Shown piece by piece: positions 1-6,060 of a DNA stretch of 6,100 nt (positions within the stretch are counted from its first letter, which is position 1; every line of letters starts with the position of its first letter). The notes under the pieces were generated by a model. It saw only the letters and a list, made by a program, of their open reading frames with translations. It had not been told where the DNA came from and did no database searches. The stretch comes from Anaerolineales bacterium UBA1136 (lineage in GTDB: Bacteria; Chloroflexota; Anaerolineae; Anaerolineales; UBA11657): the NCBI GenBank assembly GCA_002311455.1, contig DCAJ01000124.1, positions 1-6,100 of the forward strand, read 5' to 3'. The translations under genes were made by a program, and so were the position numbers.

Positions 1-327
1 GAATATTTGGCTTCTTCAGAGAAATATTCTAATGCTTACGAACCTTGGACACCAGAACTTGATGATGAACTATGGGAGTTGGTAAGATCCAAAGGTGTGA
101 GTGAATTAGCACTGAGTGAATTAGCACTCCATTTTCAAAGAAGATCTGGGGCAATCAAGAGTAGACTGAGTAGACTTAATCTAGAAAAAGGTATTATTGC
201 TTCAAAAATAATTGAAGCAATAATTAAAGGATACAACCCTCACACAGGCGAAATATTTGAGGAAGATTCTATGTGGTCACATCCGAAAATTATAAGTGAT
301 TTACAAGAATGGATCAATGAGGATTGA
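1..327 (+). CDS. Helix-turn-helix domain protein, 5'-truncated by window edge
   Basis: The reading frame is open from base 1 to the TGA at 325-327 (108 codons visible). A TTG at 7-9 could serve as a start, but only six bases lie before it and the frame continues upstream, so I treat this as the C-terminal part of a longer gene. Counting the first codon as 1, residues 15-32 (PWTPELDDELWELVRSKG) and 43-61 (ending GAIKSRLSRLNL) match the pattern of small DNA-binding helix-turn-helix modules, with a W-T-x-E-x-D-x-x-L helix followed by a GAIKSRL recognition-like helix. From general knowledge, such modules often sit at the C-terminus of helicase- or nuclease-like proteins; that parentage is inference. 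The tail (62-108) contains N-P-H-T-G-E-I-F and ends in an acidic stretch. A 15-bp tandem duplication inserts five residues inside the helix-turn-helix. It converges with folD. The helix-turn-helix assignment is moderately sure; the function is unknown. Confidence 0.65.
   Translation, partial: EYLASSEKYSNAYEPWTPELDDELWELVRSKGVSELALSELALHFQRRSGAIKSRLSRLNLEKGIIASKIIEAIIKGYNPHTGEIFEEDSMWSHPKIISDLQEWINED
99..128 (+). repeat. Perfect 15-bp tandem duplication within the helix-turn-helix coding sequence
   Basis: The unit GAGTGAATTAGCACT occurs at 99-113 and again, identically, at 114-128. Fifteen bases keep the frame and give SELAL twice in a row (residues 34-38 and 39-43, counting the first codon in the window as 1). 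Deleting one copy restores the spacing expected between the first helix and the recognition-like helix. Confidence 0.95.
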
Positions 328-369
328 ATAATGTTTTACGTGAAGAGGATGGTCGTTGGAACAAAGTCC

Positions 370-385
370 GTTACTGTAGAGTAAC
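370..385. terminator. Short hairpin between convergent genes, possible weak terminator
   Basis: GTTACT (370-375) and AGTAAC (380-385) form a perfect 6-bp stem around a GTAG loop, in the 76-bp gap between two converging genes. On the plus strand it is followed by the AT-rich AATTATTTAG rather than a real T-tract. On the minus strand no T-tract follows. Position favours a terminator, but the stem is short and AT-rich, so intrinsic termination is uncertain. Confidence 0.3.
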
Positions 386-403
386 AATTATTTAGAAACT
401 GTC

Positions 404-1459
404 TCATTTATCCGCTAATGCTTGCGCGCTGCGCAGGGTGTTGCTCAACAATTGAGCTATTGTCATCGGACCAACTCCACCCGGAACTGGTGTTATATGA
501 CCGGCAACTTCTTTTACCTCATCAAAATCTACATCACCGACAAGTCTGTTTTTCCGAAATAGTTTGACCAAACCTTCAACATCTATCCCCTCCGGTAAGT
601 GATCACGAGAGTAAACATCTCCACTATCCTTATCTATGTAACCCACTCTCTTACGACCACCGTTCTCAGACAAATCTTGATGATGAGCAATGAAAGTCTC
701 TCCACTAGATACACAGAGGAATTCTCGATCAGCTGTATGCGAAACCCATTTGTTGTTAATACCAACATCAATCACAAATGCACCTGGTTTAATCCAATCT
801 CCTTTAACCATTTCTGGTCGTCCAACAGCGGCAATAAGAATATCAGCTTGTCGACAGACTTCAGGTAAATCCCTAGTCCCCGAGTGACATACTGTAAGAG
901 TAGCATTGCGTTTCAACAATAACATGGCTGCGGGCAGGCCTACTATATTCGAGCGTCCCAGAACTACAGCATTAGCACCAGGAAATTCTGCTCCGGATTC
1001 TTGCAACAAACGCATGCATCCATCTGGAGTACAAGGCACAAATAATGGCTCACGACCCTTCATACCCAATTTCCCGATATTAACCGGATGGAATCCATCC
1101 ACATCCTTTTCTATGCTAATCAATGCCAGTACTTCCTCTTCGTTGATATCATCAGGCAAGGGAAGCTGCACCAATATACCATGCACCTGAGAATCTACAT
1201 TCAAGTCACGTATAAGATCTACAACTTCACTTTGTGTAGCACTAGATGATAGTACATGCCCAAATGATTCAATGCCTACTTCTGCACAAGCCTTGCGTTT
1301 GGCACGTACATATGTTTCAGATGCTACGTTGTCACCCACTAGTACAGTGGCCAATCCAGGCGTAATCCCTGAATCTTTCAGCAGCTTGCTTACTCCGACA
1401 GTTACCTCAGACCGTACCCTTGCTGCTATAGAAATTCCATCAATCAATCTTGCTGTCAC
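404..1459 (-). CDS. folD: Bifunctional methylenetetrahydrofolate dehydrogenase / methenyltetrahydrofolate cyclohydrolase FolD, with extra internal segment
   Basis: FolD is a cytosolic enzyme that oxidises 5,10-methylene-THF to 5,10-methenyl-THF using NAD(P)+ and then hydrolyses it to 10-formyl-THF, feeding purine and formyl-Met synthesis. The catalytic YVRAK motif places Tyr50 and Lys54 as in E. coli FolD. QLPLP is at 98-102 and KDVDGFHP at 118-125 (Asp121). The Rossmann nucleotide-binding loop GRSNIVGLP is at 168-176, VIDVGIN at 229-235, and the C-terminal TPVPGGVGPMT begins at 323. The start is GTG (1457-1459), with an AGGG nine bases upstream; the next residues, TARLIDG, fit the family N-terminus. 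At 351 residues it is about 60 longer than usual (roughly 285-300). The surplus lies between VIDVGIN and LVGDVDF (residues about 236-306), where E. coli has only about seven residues. All key residues remain, so activity is expected. It lies 81 bp downstream of the permease and may be co-transcribed or have its own promoter. Confidence 0.97.
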   Translation of the reverse strand: MTARLIDGISIAARVRSEVTVGVSKLLKDSGITPGLATVLVGDNVASETYVRAKRKACAEVGIESFGHVLSSSATQSEVVDLIRDLNVDSQVHGILVQLPLPDDINEEEVLALISIEKDVDGFHPVNIGKLGMKGREPLFVPCTPDGCMRLLQESGAEFPGANAVVLGRSNIVGLPAAMLLLKRNATLTVCHSGTRDLPEVCRQADILIAAVGRPEMVKGDWIKPGAFVIDVGINNKWVSHTADREFLCVSSGETFIAHHQDLSENGGRKRVGYIDKDSGDVYSRDHLPEGIDVEGLVKLFRKNRLVGDVDFDEVKEVAGHITPVPGGVGPMTIAQLLSNTLRSAQALADK

Positions 1460-1468
1460 TTCAGTGAT

Positions 1469-1472
1469 CCCT
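1469..1472 (-). promoter_or_regulatory. Ribosome binding site supporting the folD GTG start
   Basis: On the minus strand AGGG sits nine bases before the GTG at 1459-1457. Because the start is not ATG, this site and the family-like N-terminus that follows are the reasons for choosing it. Confidence 0.5.
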
Positions 1473-1540
1473 ACCCTTAATAATCCAGGTTAATATCAAC
1501 CAATAATATTGCATTGCTTAGATGCTACACACGCACTTAA

Positions 1541-2764
1541 TCACTCGTACCGTAGTGCTTCTATAGGACTGAGGCTAGCAGCACGACTTGCAGGATAGAT
1601 ACCAAAGAAGATTCCCACAAAGGCCGCAAAGAAGAATGCCATCATAATTGTATTAATTTCTACATTAGCCTGTACAAGATCTGCTGCACTGACTCCATAG
1701 GCTATACCTACACCTAAAGCAATGCCCAGTAGGCCACCTATCAGACTGAGTACCACGGTTTCAATCAAGAACTGAAACATTATAGTACTGCGTCTTGCTC
1801 CTACGGCCTTGCGCAATCCTATCTCCCGCGTGCGTTCTGTTACTGAAACTAGCATTATATTCATAATACCGATACCGCCAACCAGTAATGAAATACCAGC
1901 AATTGCACCCAGAAACGCGGTTAAAGTAGCAGTGATTTGATCAAATGCTTCCAAGAAAGCATTCTGGCTAAATACCGTAAAATCTAACTCATCACTCAAT
2001 TTCAAACCATGTTGCTGTCGCACAATACGTTCGATTTGCACCATCACCCATTCAACGTCCTCTGCTGTAGATGCTGACATGGAAACAGAGCTAACAGTTC
2101 GTACACCATTACTAATCGCCCGTTTACCGAACAAACGAGAATATCCAGTTTCTATAGGAATCAACGCCACATCATCTTCACTGCCAAAACCTCCCCCTCC
2201 CTTACTTTCTAGCACTCCGATCACTTTAAAGAATATGCCATCAATTCGAATCGTTCTTCCGATTGGATTTATACCGGCGAACAAATCTGTGGCAGTTTGC
2301 GAACCTAATACTACTACCCTGACCCGAGCCGAACCTTCACTGTTCGAAAAAAAGCGTCCTTGTGCTATCTCTACAGAACGTACTTGCTGATATTCTGGAA
2401 TGGTACCAGTAACCCCTACATCTACACTGTTACCCTCATAAGTAATCTTCAATACCTTTTCAAAAATAGGCGCCATTACCTTAACTTTCTCAAGCTTCTC
2501 AGCTAGTTCCTTGTAATCATCATATGTAATACTAGATTGAATACGTTGTCCACCTCGTTCAAACTGACCAGGAAACAACGTAATGTTGTTAGATCCAATA
2601 CCTTCAATTTGCTCTGTAATGGAGGCAGTTGCCCCATTACCAATTGCCATTAGAGCAACAACCGCAGCAACACCAATGATTATTCCCAACATAGTAAGAA
2701 TAGAACGCAGTTTGTTAGTTGCAAGTGCTCGCAAAGCTACTCTTACATTTGCTAAAACATTCAT
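1541..2764 (-). CDS. ABC exporter permease, MacB/FtsX type
   Basis: This is the membrane subunit of a MacAB-like exporter. It has the MacB topology of one N-terminal membrane helix (about residues 20-42, after a basic NKLRS), a large extracytoplasmic domain (about 45-275) and three C-terminal helices (about 280-306, 330-357 and 371-390). The cytoplasmic loop TERTREIGLRKAVGARR (about 309-325) and the C-terminal PASRAASLSPIEALRYE are hallmark MacB/FtsX sequences; the loop is where the ATPase couples. In this mechanotransmission family, ATP hydrolysis drives movement of the extracytoplasmic domain rather than passage through a membrane pore. At 407 residues it is a normal length for a stand-alone permease; E. 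coli MacB fuses the ATPase at its N-terminus. A glycine run (KGGGGFGSEDD) lies in the extracytoplasmic domain. The ATG overlaps the ATPase stop codon (ATGA), so translation is coupled. The substrate cannot be told from sequence; macrolides, peptides and lipoproteins are all precedented. Confidence 0.95.
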   Translation of the reverse strand: MNVLANVRVALRALATNKLRSILTMLGIIIGVAAVVALMAIGNGATASITEQIEGIGSNNITLFPGQFERGGQRIQSSITYDDYKELAEKLEKVKVMAPIFEKVLKITYEGNSVDVGVTGTIPEYQQVRSVEIAQGRFFSNSEGSARVRVVVLGSQTATDLFAGINPIGRTIRIDGIFFKVIGVLESKGGGGFGSEDDVALIPIETGYSRLFGKRAISNGVRTVSSVSMSASTAEDVEWVMVQIERIVRQQHGLKLSDELDFTVFSQNAFLEAFDQITATLTAFLGAIAGISLLVGGIGIMNIMLVSVTERTREIGLRKAVGARRSTIMFQFLIETVVLSLIGGLLGIALGVGIAYGVSAADLVQANVEINTIMMAFFFAAFVGIFFGIYPASRAASLSPIEALRYE

Positions 2765-3459
2765 CTGTTTTCATCTCCGGAGATACGTCCATCATGAAGA
2801 CGTATTGTTCTCGGCATCAGAACAGCTACCTCTGGATCATGTGTTACCAGACACAGAGTGATTCCTTTTTCATCATGCAATGTTTGCAACAAATCCATAA
2901 GCTCTGCTCCTGTTTTAGAATCAAGTGCACCGGTCGGTTCATCTGCTAAAAGAATGGCAGGCCTGTTTACTAAGGCACGGGCAATGGCAACGCGTTGTTG
3001 TTGTCCACCAGAAAGCTCTCCTGGAGTATGTTTAACGCGGTCACTCAACCCTACAAGATCTAATGCTTCTCTAGCCTGATACTGTTTTTCTCGACCCTTA
3101 ACACCAGCGTAAGTCAATGGGAGCATAACATTCTCGAGAGCACTAGTTCTAGCAAGTAGATTGAATTGTTGAAAAACAAAGCCAATCTTCTTGCCTCGAA
3201 TTGCTGCCAACTGCGCATCACTCATCGACTCCACATACGATCCATCCAGCCAGTAACGTCCATCAGTGGGTTTATCAAGGCATCCAAGGATAGCCATCAA
3301 TGTGCTCTTTCCAGATCCAGATGGACCCATTATAGAAAGCATCTCTCCGGCGTATATGGAAAGATCCACACCATCTAGAGCTCGTACAGTAGTGTCACCC
3401 ATCTGATAATGCTTACTGATACCCTCAATGCGAATCACCGCGCTATCATGTGTTTGCAT
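2761..3459 (-). CDS. ABC exporter ATP-binding protein, MacB/LolD-like
   Basis: This cytoplasmic ATPase powers the adjacent permease. All nucleotide-binding motifs are intact in its 232 residues: Walker A GPSGSGKST (45-53), Q-loop Gln97 in FVFQQFNLL, signature LSGGQ (149-153) followed by QQR, Walker B ILLADE (169-174) with catalytic Glu174, D-loop ALD (178-180), and the switch His207 in LVTHD. The A-loop Tyr is probably Tyr18 in KHYQMG. The phrases LLARTSALENVMLPL and ADEPTGALDSKTG are typical of the MacB/LolD/FtsE-like group. The length is normal for a stand-alone subunit. The ATG is at 3459-3457. The region just upstream has only a weak AGAAAG next to the start and a GGGGA about 13 bases away, so initiation may depend on the adaptor gene 21 bp upstream. 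Its TGA overlaps the permease ATG. Confidence 0.97.
   Translation of the reverse strand: MQTHDSAVIRIEGISKHYQMGDTTVRALDGVDLSIYAGEMLSIMGPSGSGKSTLMAILGCLDKPTDGRYWLDGSYVESMSDAQLAAIRGKKIGFVFQQFNLLARTSALENVMLPLTYAGVKGREKQYQAREALDLVGLSDRVKHTPGELSGGQQQRVAIARALVNRPAILLADEPTGALDSKTGAELMDLLQTLHDEKGITLCLVTHDPEVAVLMPRTIRLHDGRISGDENR
2775..2778 (-). promoter_or_regulatory. Ribosome binding site for the permease inside the ATPase 3' end
   Basis: GGAG on the minus strand lies ten bases before the permease ATG (2764-2762) and within the last codons of the ATPase. With the 4-bp ATGA overlap this fits translational coupling and supports the chosen permease start. Confidence 0.5.
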
Positions 3460-3480
3460 ATCTTTCTAAGTATCCCCGAT

Positions 3481-5703
3481 CTAATCCCGGCCTCCAAATG
3501 GGCTTCCACTTTCAGTGGGTTTTGGGGTAAAAATAACTACCTGCTGACCGGATTGCAGGTCACCACTGACAACCACTTGATCCCCTTGAATAACTCCGCT
3601 CTCTATAGGAACGCGTGTTTGTTCCCTAGAAAGCCTATTAAATACCATCACATATTCACCTTCATCATCATATTGAACTGCATCGATAGGCACTGCCAAG
3701 GCTTCCTGTAGAACCTCTGTCACAATTTTCACGTAAGAGGTCATGCCCAGCATAATGCCAGGCGCGTCTTCACTTAAAGTGACAGTGACTGGGTAGCGTA
3801 CTAAACCCTGAACGGTTTCTCCAAACGAGGCGATTTCTGTTACCTCTGCAGACACTTGCATATATGGCAAAGCATCAAAAGTCAGACTAGCTAACTGCCC
3901 TACTTTGATACCAATCACCTCAGTCTCATCAACTGACACTTCTACTAACAACTTTTCCATGTTAGCCAGTCTGACAGCTGGAGTTGATTGGTCAGTTGAA
4001 TCGCCAGATTGATAATTAAGCTCAACTACCTTGCCATCAAAAGGCGCCTCGAGCCAAAGTGAACTCAAAGTGGCTTGAGCAGCTGTGGCTTTAGCCTCAG
4101 CAATTGCAACATCATCTTCATCTGGTCCCACAAGCAATTCCTGCAGTTGCTCTTCTGCATCCACAAGTTTAGCTCTTGCTAAGTTAATATCAATTGAACG
4201 AGGATCCAACAAGATTTCCAAATCAGCCTCCGCATCTGCTAGATTGGCTATAGTCACTGCTAAATCTTCGGGTTGCGGATCTAAAAGCTGCGCTAATTCT
4301 TCTTCTGCTTCGACTAACTTACCAGCAGCAGCATCTACATCAGCTTCCATTACTGACAAATCAATTGGATCAACTCCAGACAAGGCATCATTTAGGTCTT
4401 TTTGAGTATCCTGCACTTTTTCGGTAGCCAAATCTAAAGCAGTTGTATTTGCCATACGAGTACGTTCAAGTTGTAATTCGGTCTCTCGCACTCTATCTTG
4501 AGCAGCCGCTACATCCTCGTTGGCTTCAATAAGGGTACGTGTTACTCCATCAACTGAAACTGCTCGAGTTGAATCACAGATCCTAATCGATTGCTGCTCT
4601 ACAATATTCCCATAAGTGTCCTTTAGCACCGTGCCAGTCTCCTCGAAAACTTGATAAACTGGACCAACCAAATATGTGTAACCTTTATATACCAGCTCTT
4701 CAGTTACGGTGAGCTGCATATATTGTCCGTCATCTTCCTGTTCCACTTTGTGCACGACACACCCATCTATTGCCTTCTGAACACTGACCTGTCTTTCTTT
4801 CATGTCCTCCAATGTATCAAGTGCATTCTCAAGAGCACTAGTAGCTGTACCAATATCTGCAAGCTCAACGTCTTGCTCAGCACGGGCTAAATCAAATTCA
4901 GCATCCCGCAAAGCATGTTTAAGAGCCTCAATATCAGGATTTAATAAATCATCCAGATCTTCTTGTTTGTCCCTAAGTGTATCTCTCTTTAATGCAACCT
5001 CCTGCGCTGCGGCTGCAATCTGGGCAACACTAGGACTCTTTAGTTCATTTAATGTATCTCTGGCATCAGCTACTGCCTGCTTAGCTTGTGCCACACTTGA
5101 TGCGGTTGGATTCTGAAGATCTTCCAGATCTTCTTCTGCATCTGCAACGGATTTTTGTGCGTTACTTATTTGTAAATCAGTTGGATTTAAAAGTTCAGCA
5201 AGGTCTTGACGAGCAGAGATCAAATCAGCTTGGGCCATAATCACATTTTGTGGTGCGCTTAGCGGATCAAGTTCAAGCAAAACATCGCCTTCACTAACAT
5301 TGTCACCCACTTCTACCATGACGTCTGCAACAATACCGCTAGTATCCCAAAAAATCTCGCCTGACTGTGAAGCGATAAGAGTGCCAGATGTATCAATTGT
5401 GCGCTCTGCATCTAATAGTACCACTTCACCAGTTTCTACCAGTTCCTCTTCACTTGGACCACCGCGGATTAGACGCTGCACAAAACTAAATGGGCTTTGT
5501 CCTCTCCTCACTCCACCACGGCCTCCTGGACCTCTGCTAAACTCCCCGGAAGATTCGGAAATCTGCTGATCCGATGCCCGCTGCATAGGTAAAACGATGC
5601 GAGCCAGACCATACAAAACAATACCCATAATTACTAATATTCCAAACACTACCACCCAGCGAGGTACTACACGAGTGGTTTTTCTATCATTACCAGAATT
5701 CAT
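3481..5703 (-). CDS. Membrane fusion (adaptor) protein of the ABC exporter, HlyD/MacA family, with long Pro-broken coiled-coil hairpin
   Basis: This adaptor links the permease to the outside. A basic N-terminus precedes one membrane anchor (about residues 16-39), then a Gly/Arg-rich linker (56-68). The first half of the biotinyl-lipoyl-like domain is at about 106-148 (GIVADVMVEVGDNVSEGDVLLELD) and the second half at about 550-582 (LEAPFDGKVVELNYQSGD), split by a very long coiled-coil hairpin as in the HlyD/MacA family. A beta-barrel domain (about 583-665) and a membrane-proximal domain (about 666-728) follow. At 740 residues it is about twice the length of E. coli MacA (about 370). The helices are interrupted by Leu-Leu-x-Pro motifs at 171, 196, 221 and 253, and again near 441, 473, 498 and 523. 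A non-coiled segment (about 311-385) with Cys315 and Cys376 lies at the middle. The start ATG fits the basic-then-hydrophobic N-terminus; AGGCGG lies about 11 bases upstream. First gene of the exporter operon. Confidence 0.93.
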   Translation of the reverse strand: MNSGNDRKTTRVVPRWVVVFGILVIMGIVLYGLARIVLPMQRASDQQISESSGEFSRGPGGRGGVRRGQSPFSFVQRLIRGGPSEEELVETGEVVLLDAERTIDTSGTLIASQSGEIFWDTSGIVADVMVEVGDNVSEGDVLLELDPLSAPQNVIMAQADLISARQDLAELLNPTDLQISNAQKSVADAEEDLEDLQNPTASSVAQAKQAVADARDTLNELKSPSVAQIAAAAQEVALKRDTLRDKQEDLDDLLNPDIEALKHALRDAEFDLARAEQDVELADIGTATSALENALDTLEDMKERQVSVQKAIDGCVVHKVEQEDDGQYMQLTVTEELVYKGYTYLVGPVYQVFEETGTVLKDTYGNIVEQQSIRICDSTRAVSVDGVTRTLIEANEDVAAAQDRVRETELQLERTRMANTTALDLATEKVQDTQKDLNDALSGVDPIDLSVMEADVDAAAGKLVEAEEELAQLLDPQPEDLAVTIANLADAEADLEILLDPRSIDINLARAKLVDAEEQLQELLVGPDEDDVAIAEAKATAAQATLSSLWLEAPFDGKVVELNYQSGDSTDQSTPAVRLANMEKLLVEVSVDETEVIGIKVGQLASLTFDALPYMQVSAEVTEIASFGETVQGLVRYPVTVTLSEDAPGIMLGMTSYVKIVTEVLQEALAVPIDAVQYDDEGEYVMVFNRLSREQTRVPIESGVIQGDQVVVSGDLQSGQQVVIFTPKPTESGSPFGGRD

Positions 5704-5871
5704 TTCTACTAATACCGCCTTTGGTTTGCAATAATCAGATCGAAAATTTTCCTCAGAATATTGCAGAATAATTACTCGAGTTCATCAGGAACTCATTAGA
5801 TGTTAATACTAGAATATGTTATCGAATTACTATTAGAGATATATATGTATCTGCACTATACATACAATTCA
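5704..5871 (-). other. AT-rich leader upstream of the exporter operon
   Basis: These 168 bases carry no convincing gene. They should contain the 5' untranslated region and possibly the promoter of the adaptor-ATPase-permease operon. Notable contents are a 17-bp dyad at 5778-5794, a possible promoter at its upstream edge (listed separately) and a CAGAATA repeated ten bases apart at 5754-5760 and 5764-5770. Apparent short plus-strand reading frames here start without support and run through the inverted repeat. Confidence 0.5.
5778..5794. promoter_or_regulatory. Perfect 17-bp dyad, candidate operator or small hairpin
   Basis: GAGTTC (5778-5783), ATCAG, GAACTC (5789-5794) make a perfect 6-bp inverted repeat with a five-base centre, 75 bases before the adaptor start. 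This geometry fits a dimeric repressor site or a leader hairpin. There is no matching second copy in the window and no regulator gene beside it, so its role is a guess. Confidence 0.3.
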
Positions 5872-5884
5872 ATCTTTCAACCAA
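5855..5884 (-). promoter_or_regulatory. Possible sigma-70-type promoter reading toward the adaptor gene
   Basis: On the minus strand TTGGTT (5884-5879) is followed after 18 bases by TATAGT (5860-5855). The -35-like hexamer lies in the outer end of the inverted-repeat arm and the -10-like hexamer lies outside it. This would give a leader of roughly 145 bases. Both hexamers match the consensus only partly, and the DNA is AT-rich, so chance matches are likely. Confidence 0.25.
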
Positions 5885-5911
5885 TAAATACTATTACGAC
5901 CGTCATGATAA
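5872..5911 (+). repeat. Left arm of perfect long inverted repeat
   Basis: These 40 bases are the exact reverse complement of 6061-6100. The arm begins ATCTTTCAACC and ends CGTCATGATAA. The inner boundary is sharp: the next inward bases (A at 5912, G at 6060) do not pair and similarity stops. The outer boundary cannot be fixed because the partner arm reaches the end of the window. Confidence 0.97.
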
Positions 5912-6060
5912 ATCTCCTTTGCTTTTGTGTGAGGCTGTCTTGTCAAGGACTGTTGCCATATTATCGTACAGATGTGAAGAATGTGTGAAGAGAGAGTAAA
6001 AACTTGGTAAGTTGAGGCCAAATCGTGATATTATGTCATGGATGGTGGTACTACTGCAAG

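Noticed and set aside
542..754. Intein, frameshift or inserted mobile element in folD
   Set aside because: The extra segment is far too short for an intein, stays in frame without stops, has no flanking repeats that I can see, and all enzyme motifs on both sides are intact.
599..1493. Several plus-strand open frames opposite folD
   Set aside because: They lie antisense to a clearly identified folD, have no family-like motifs and no supporting ribosome sites; they are shadows of the real gene.
5115..5133. Perfect 8-bp inverted repeat with a three-base centre (GAAGATCT/AGATCTTC)
   Set aside because: It lies inside the adaptor gene and follows from codons for the repeated Glu-Asp-Leu-Glu-Asp-Leu; no regulatory role is needed.
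2079..5569. Many plus-strand open frames of 70-106 codons opposite the exporter genes
   Set aside because: They mirror the codon bias of the real genes (for example serine/alanine-rich runs opposite the coiled coil) and show no recognisable protein features.
5940..5968. Promoters inside the inverted-repeat core (TTGTCA on plus, TTGACA on minus)
   Set aside because: Neither has an acceptable -10 hexamer at 16-18 bases; the TATTAT on the plus strand is only 13 bases away.
5800..5988. Plus-strand 62-codon open frame through the non-coding region
   Set aside because: It runs straight across the left arm of the inverted repeat, has low-complexity I/L/Y-rich composition and no clear ribosome binding site.
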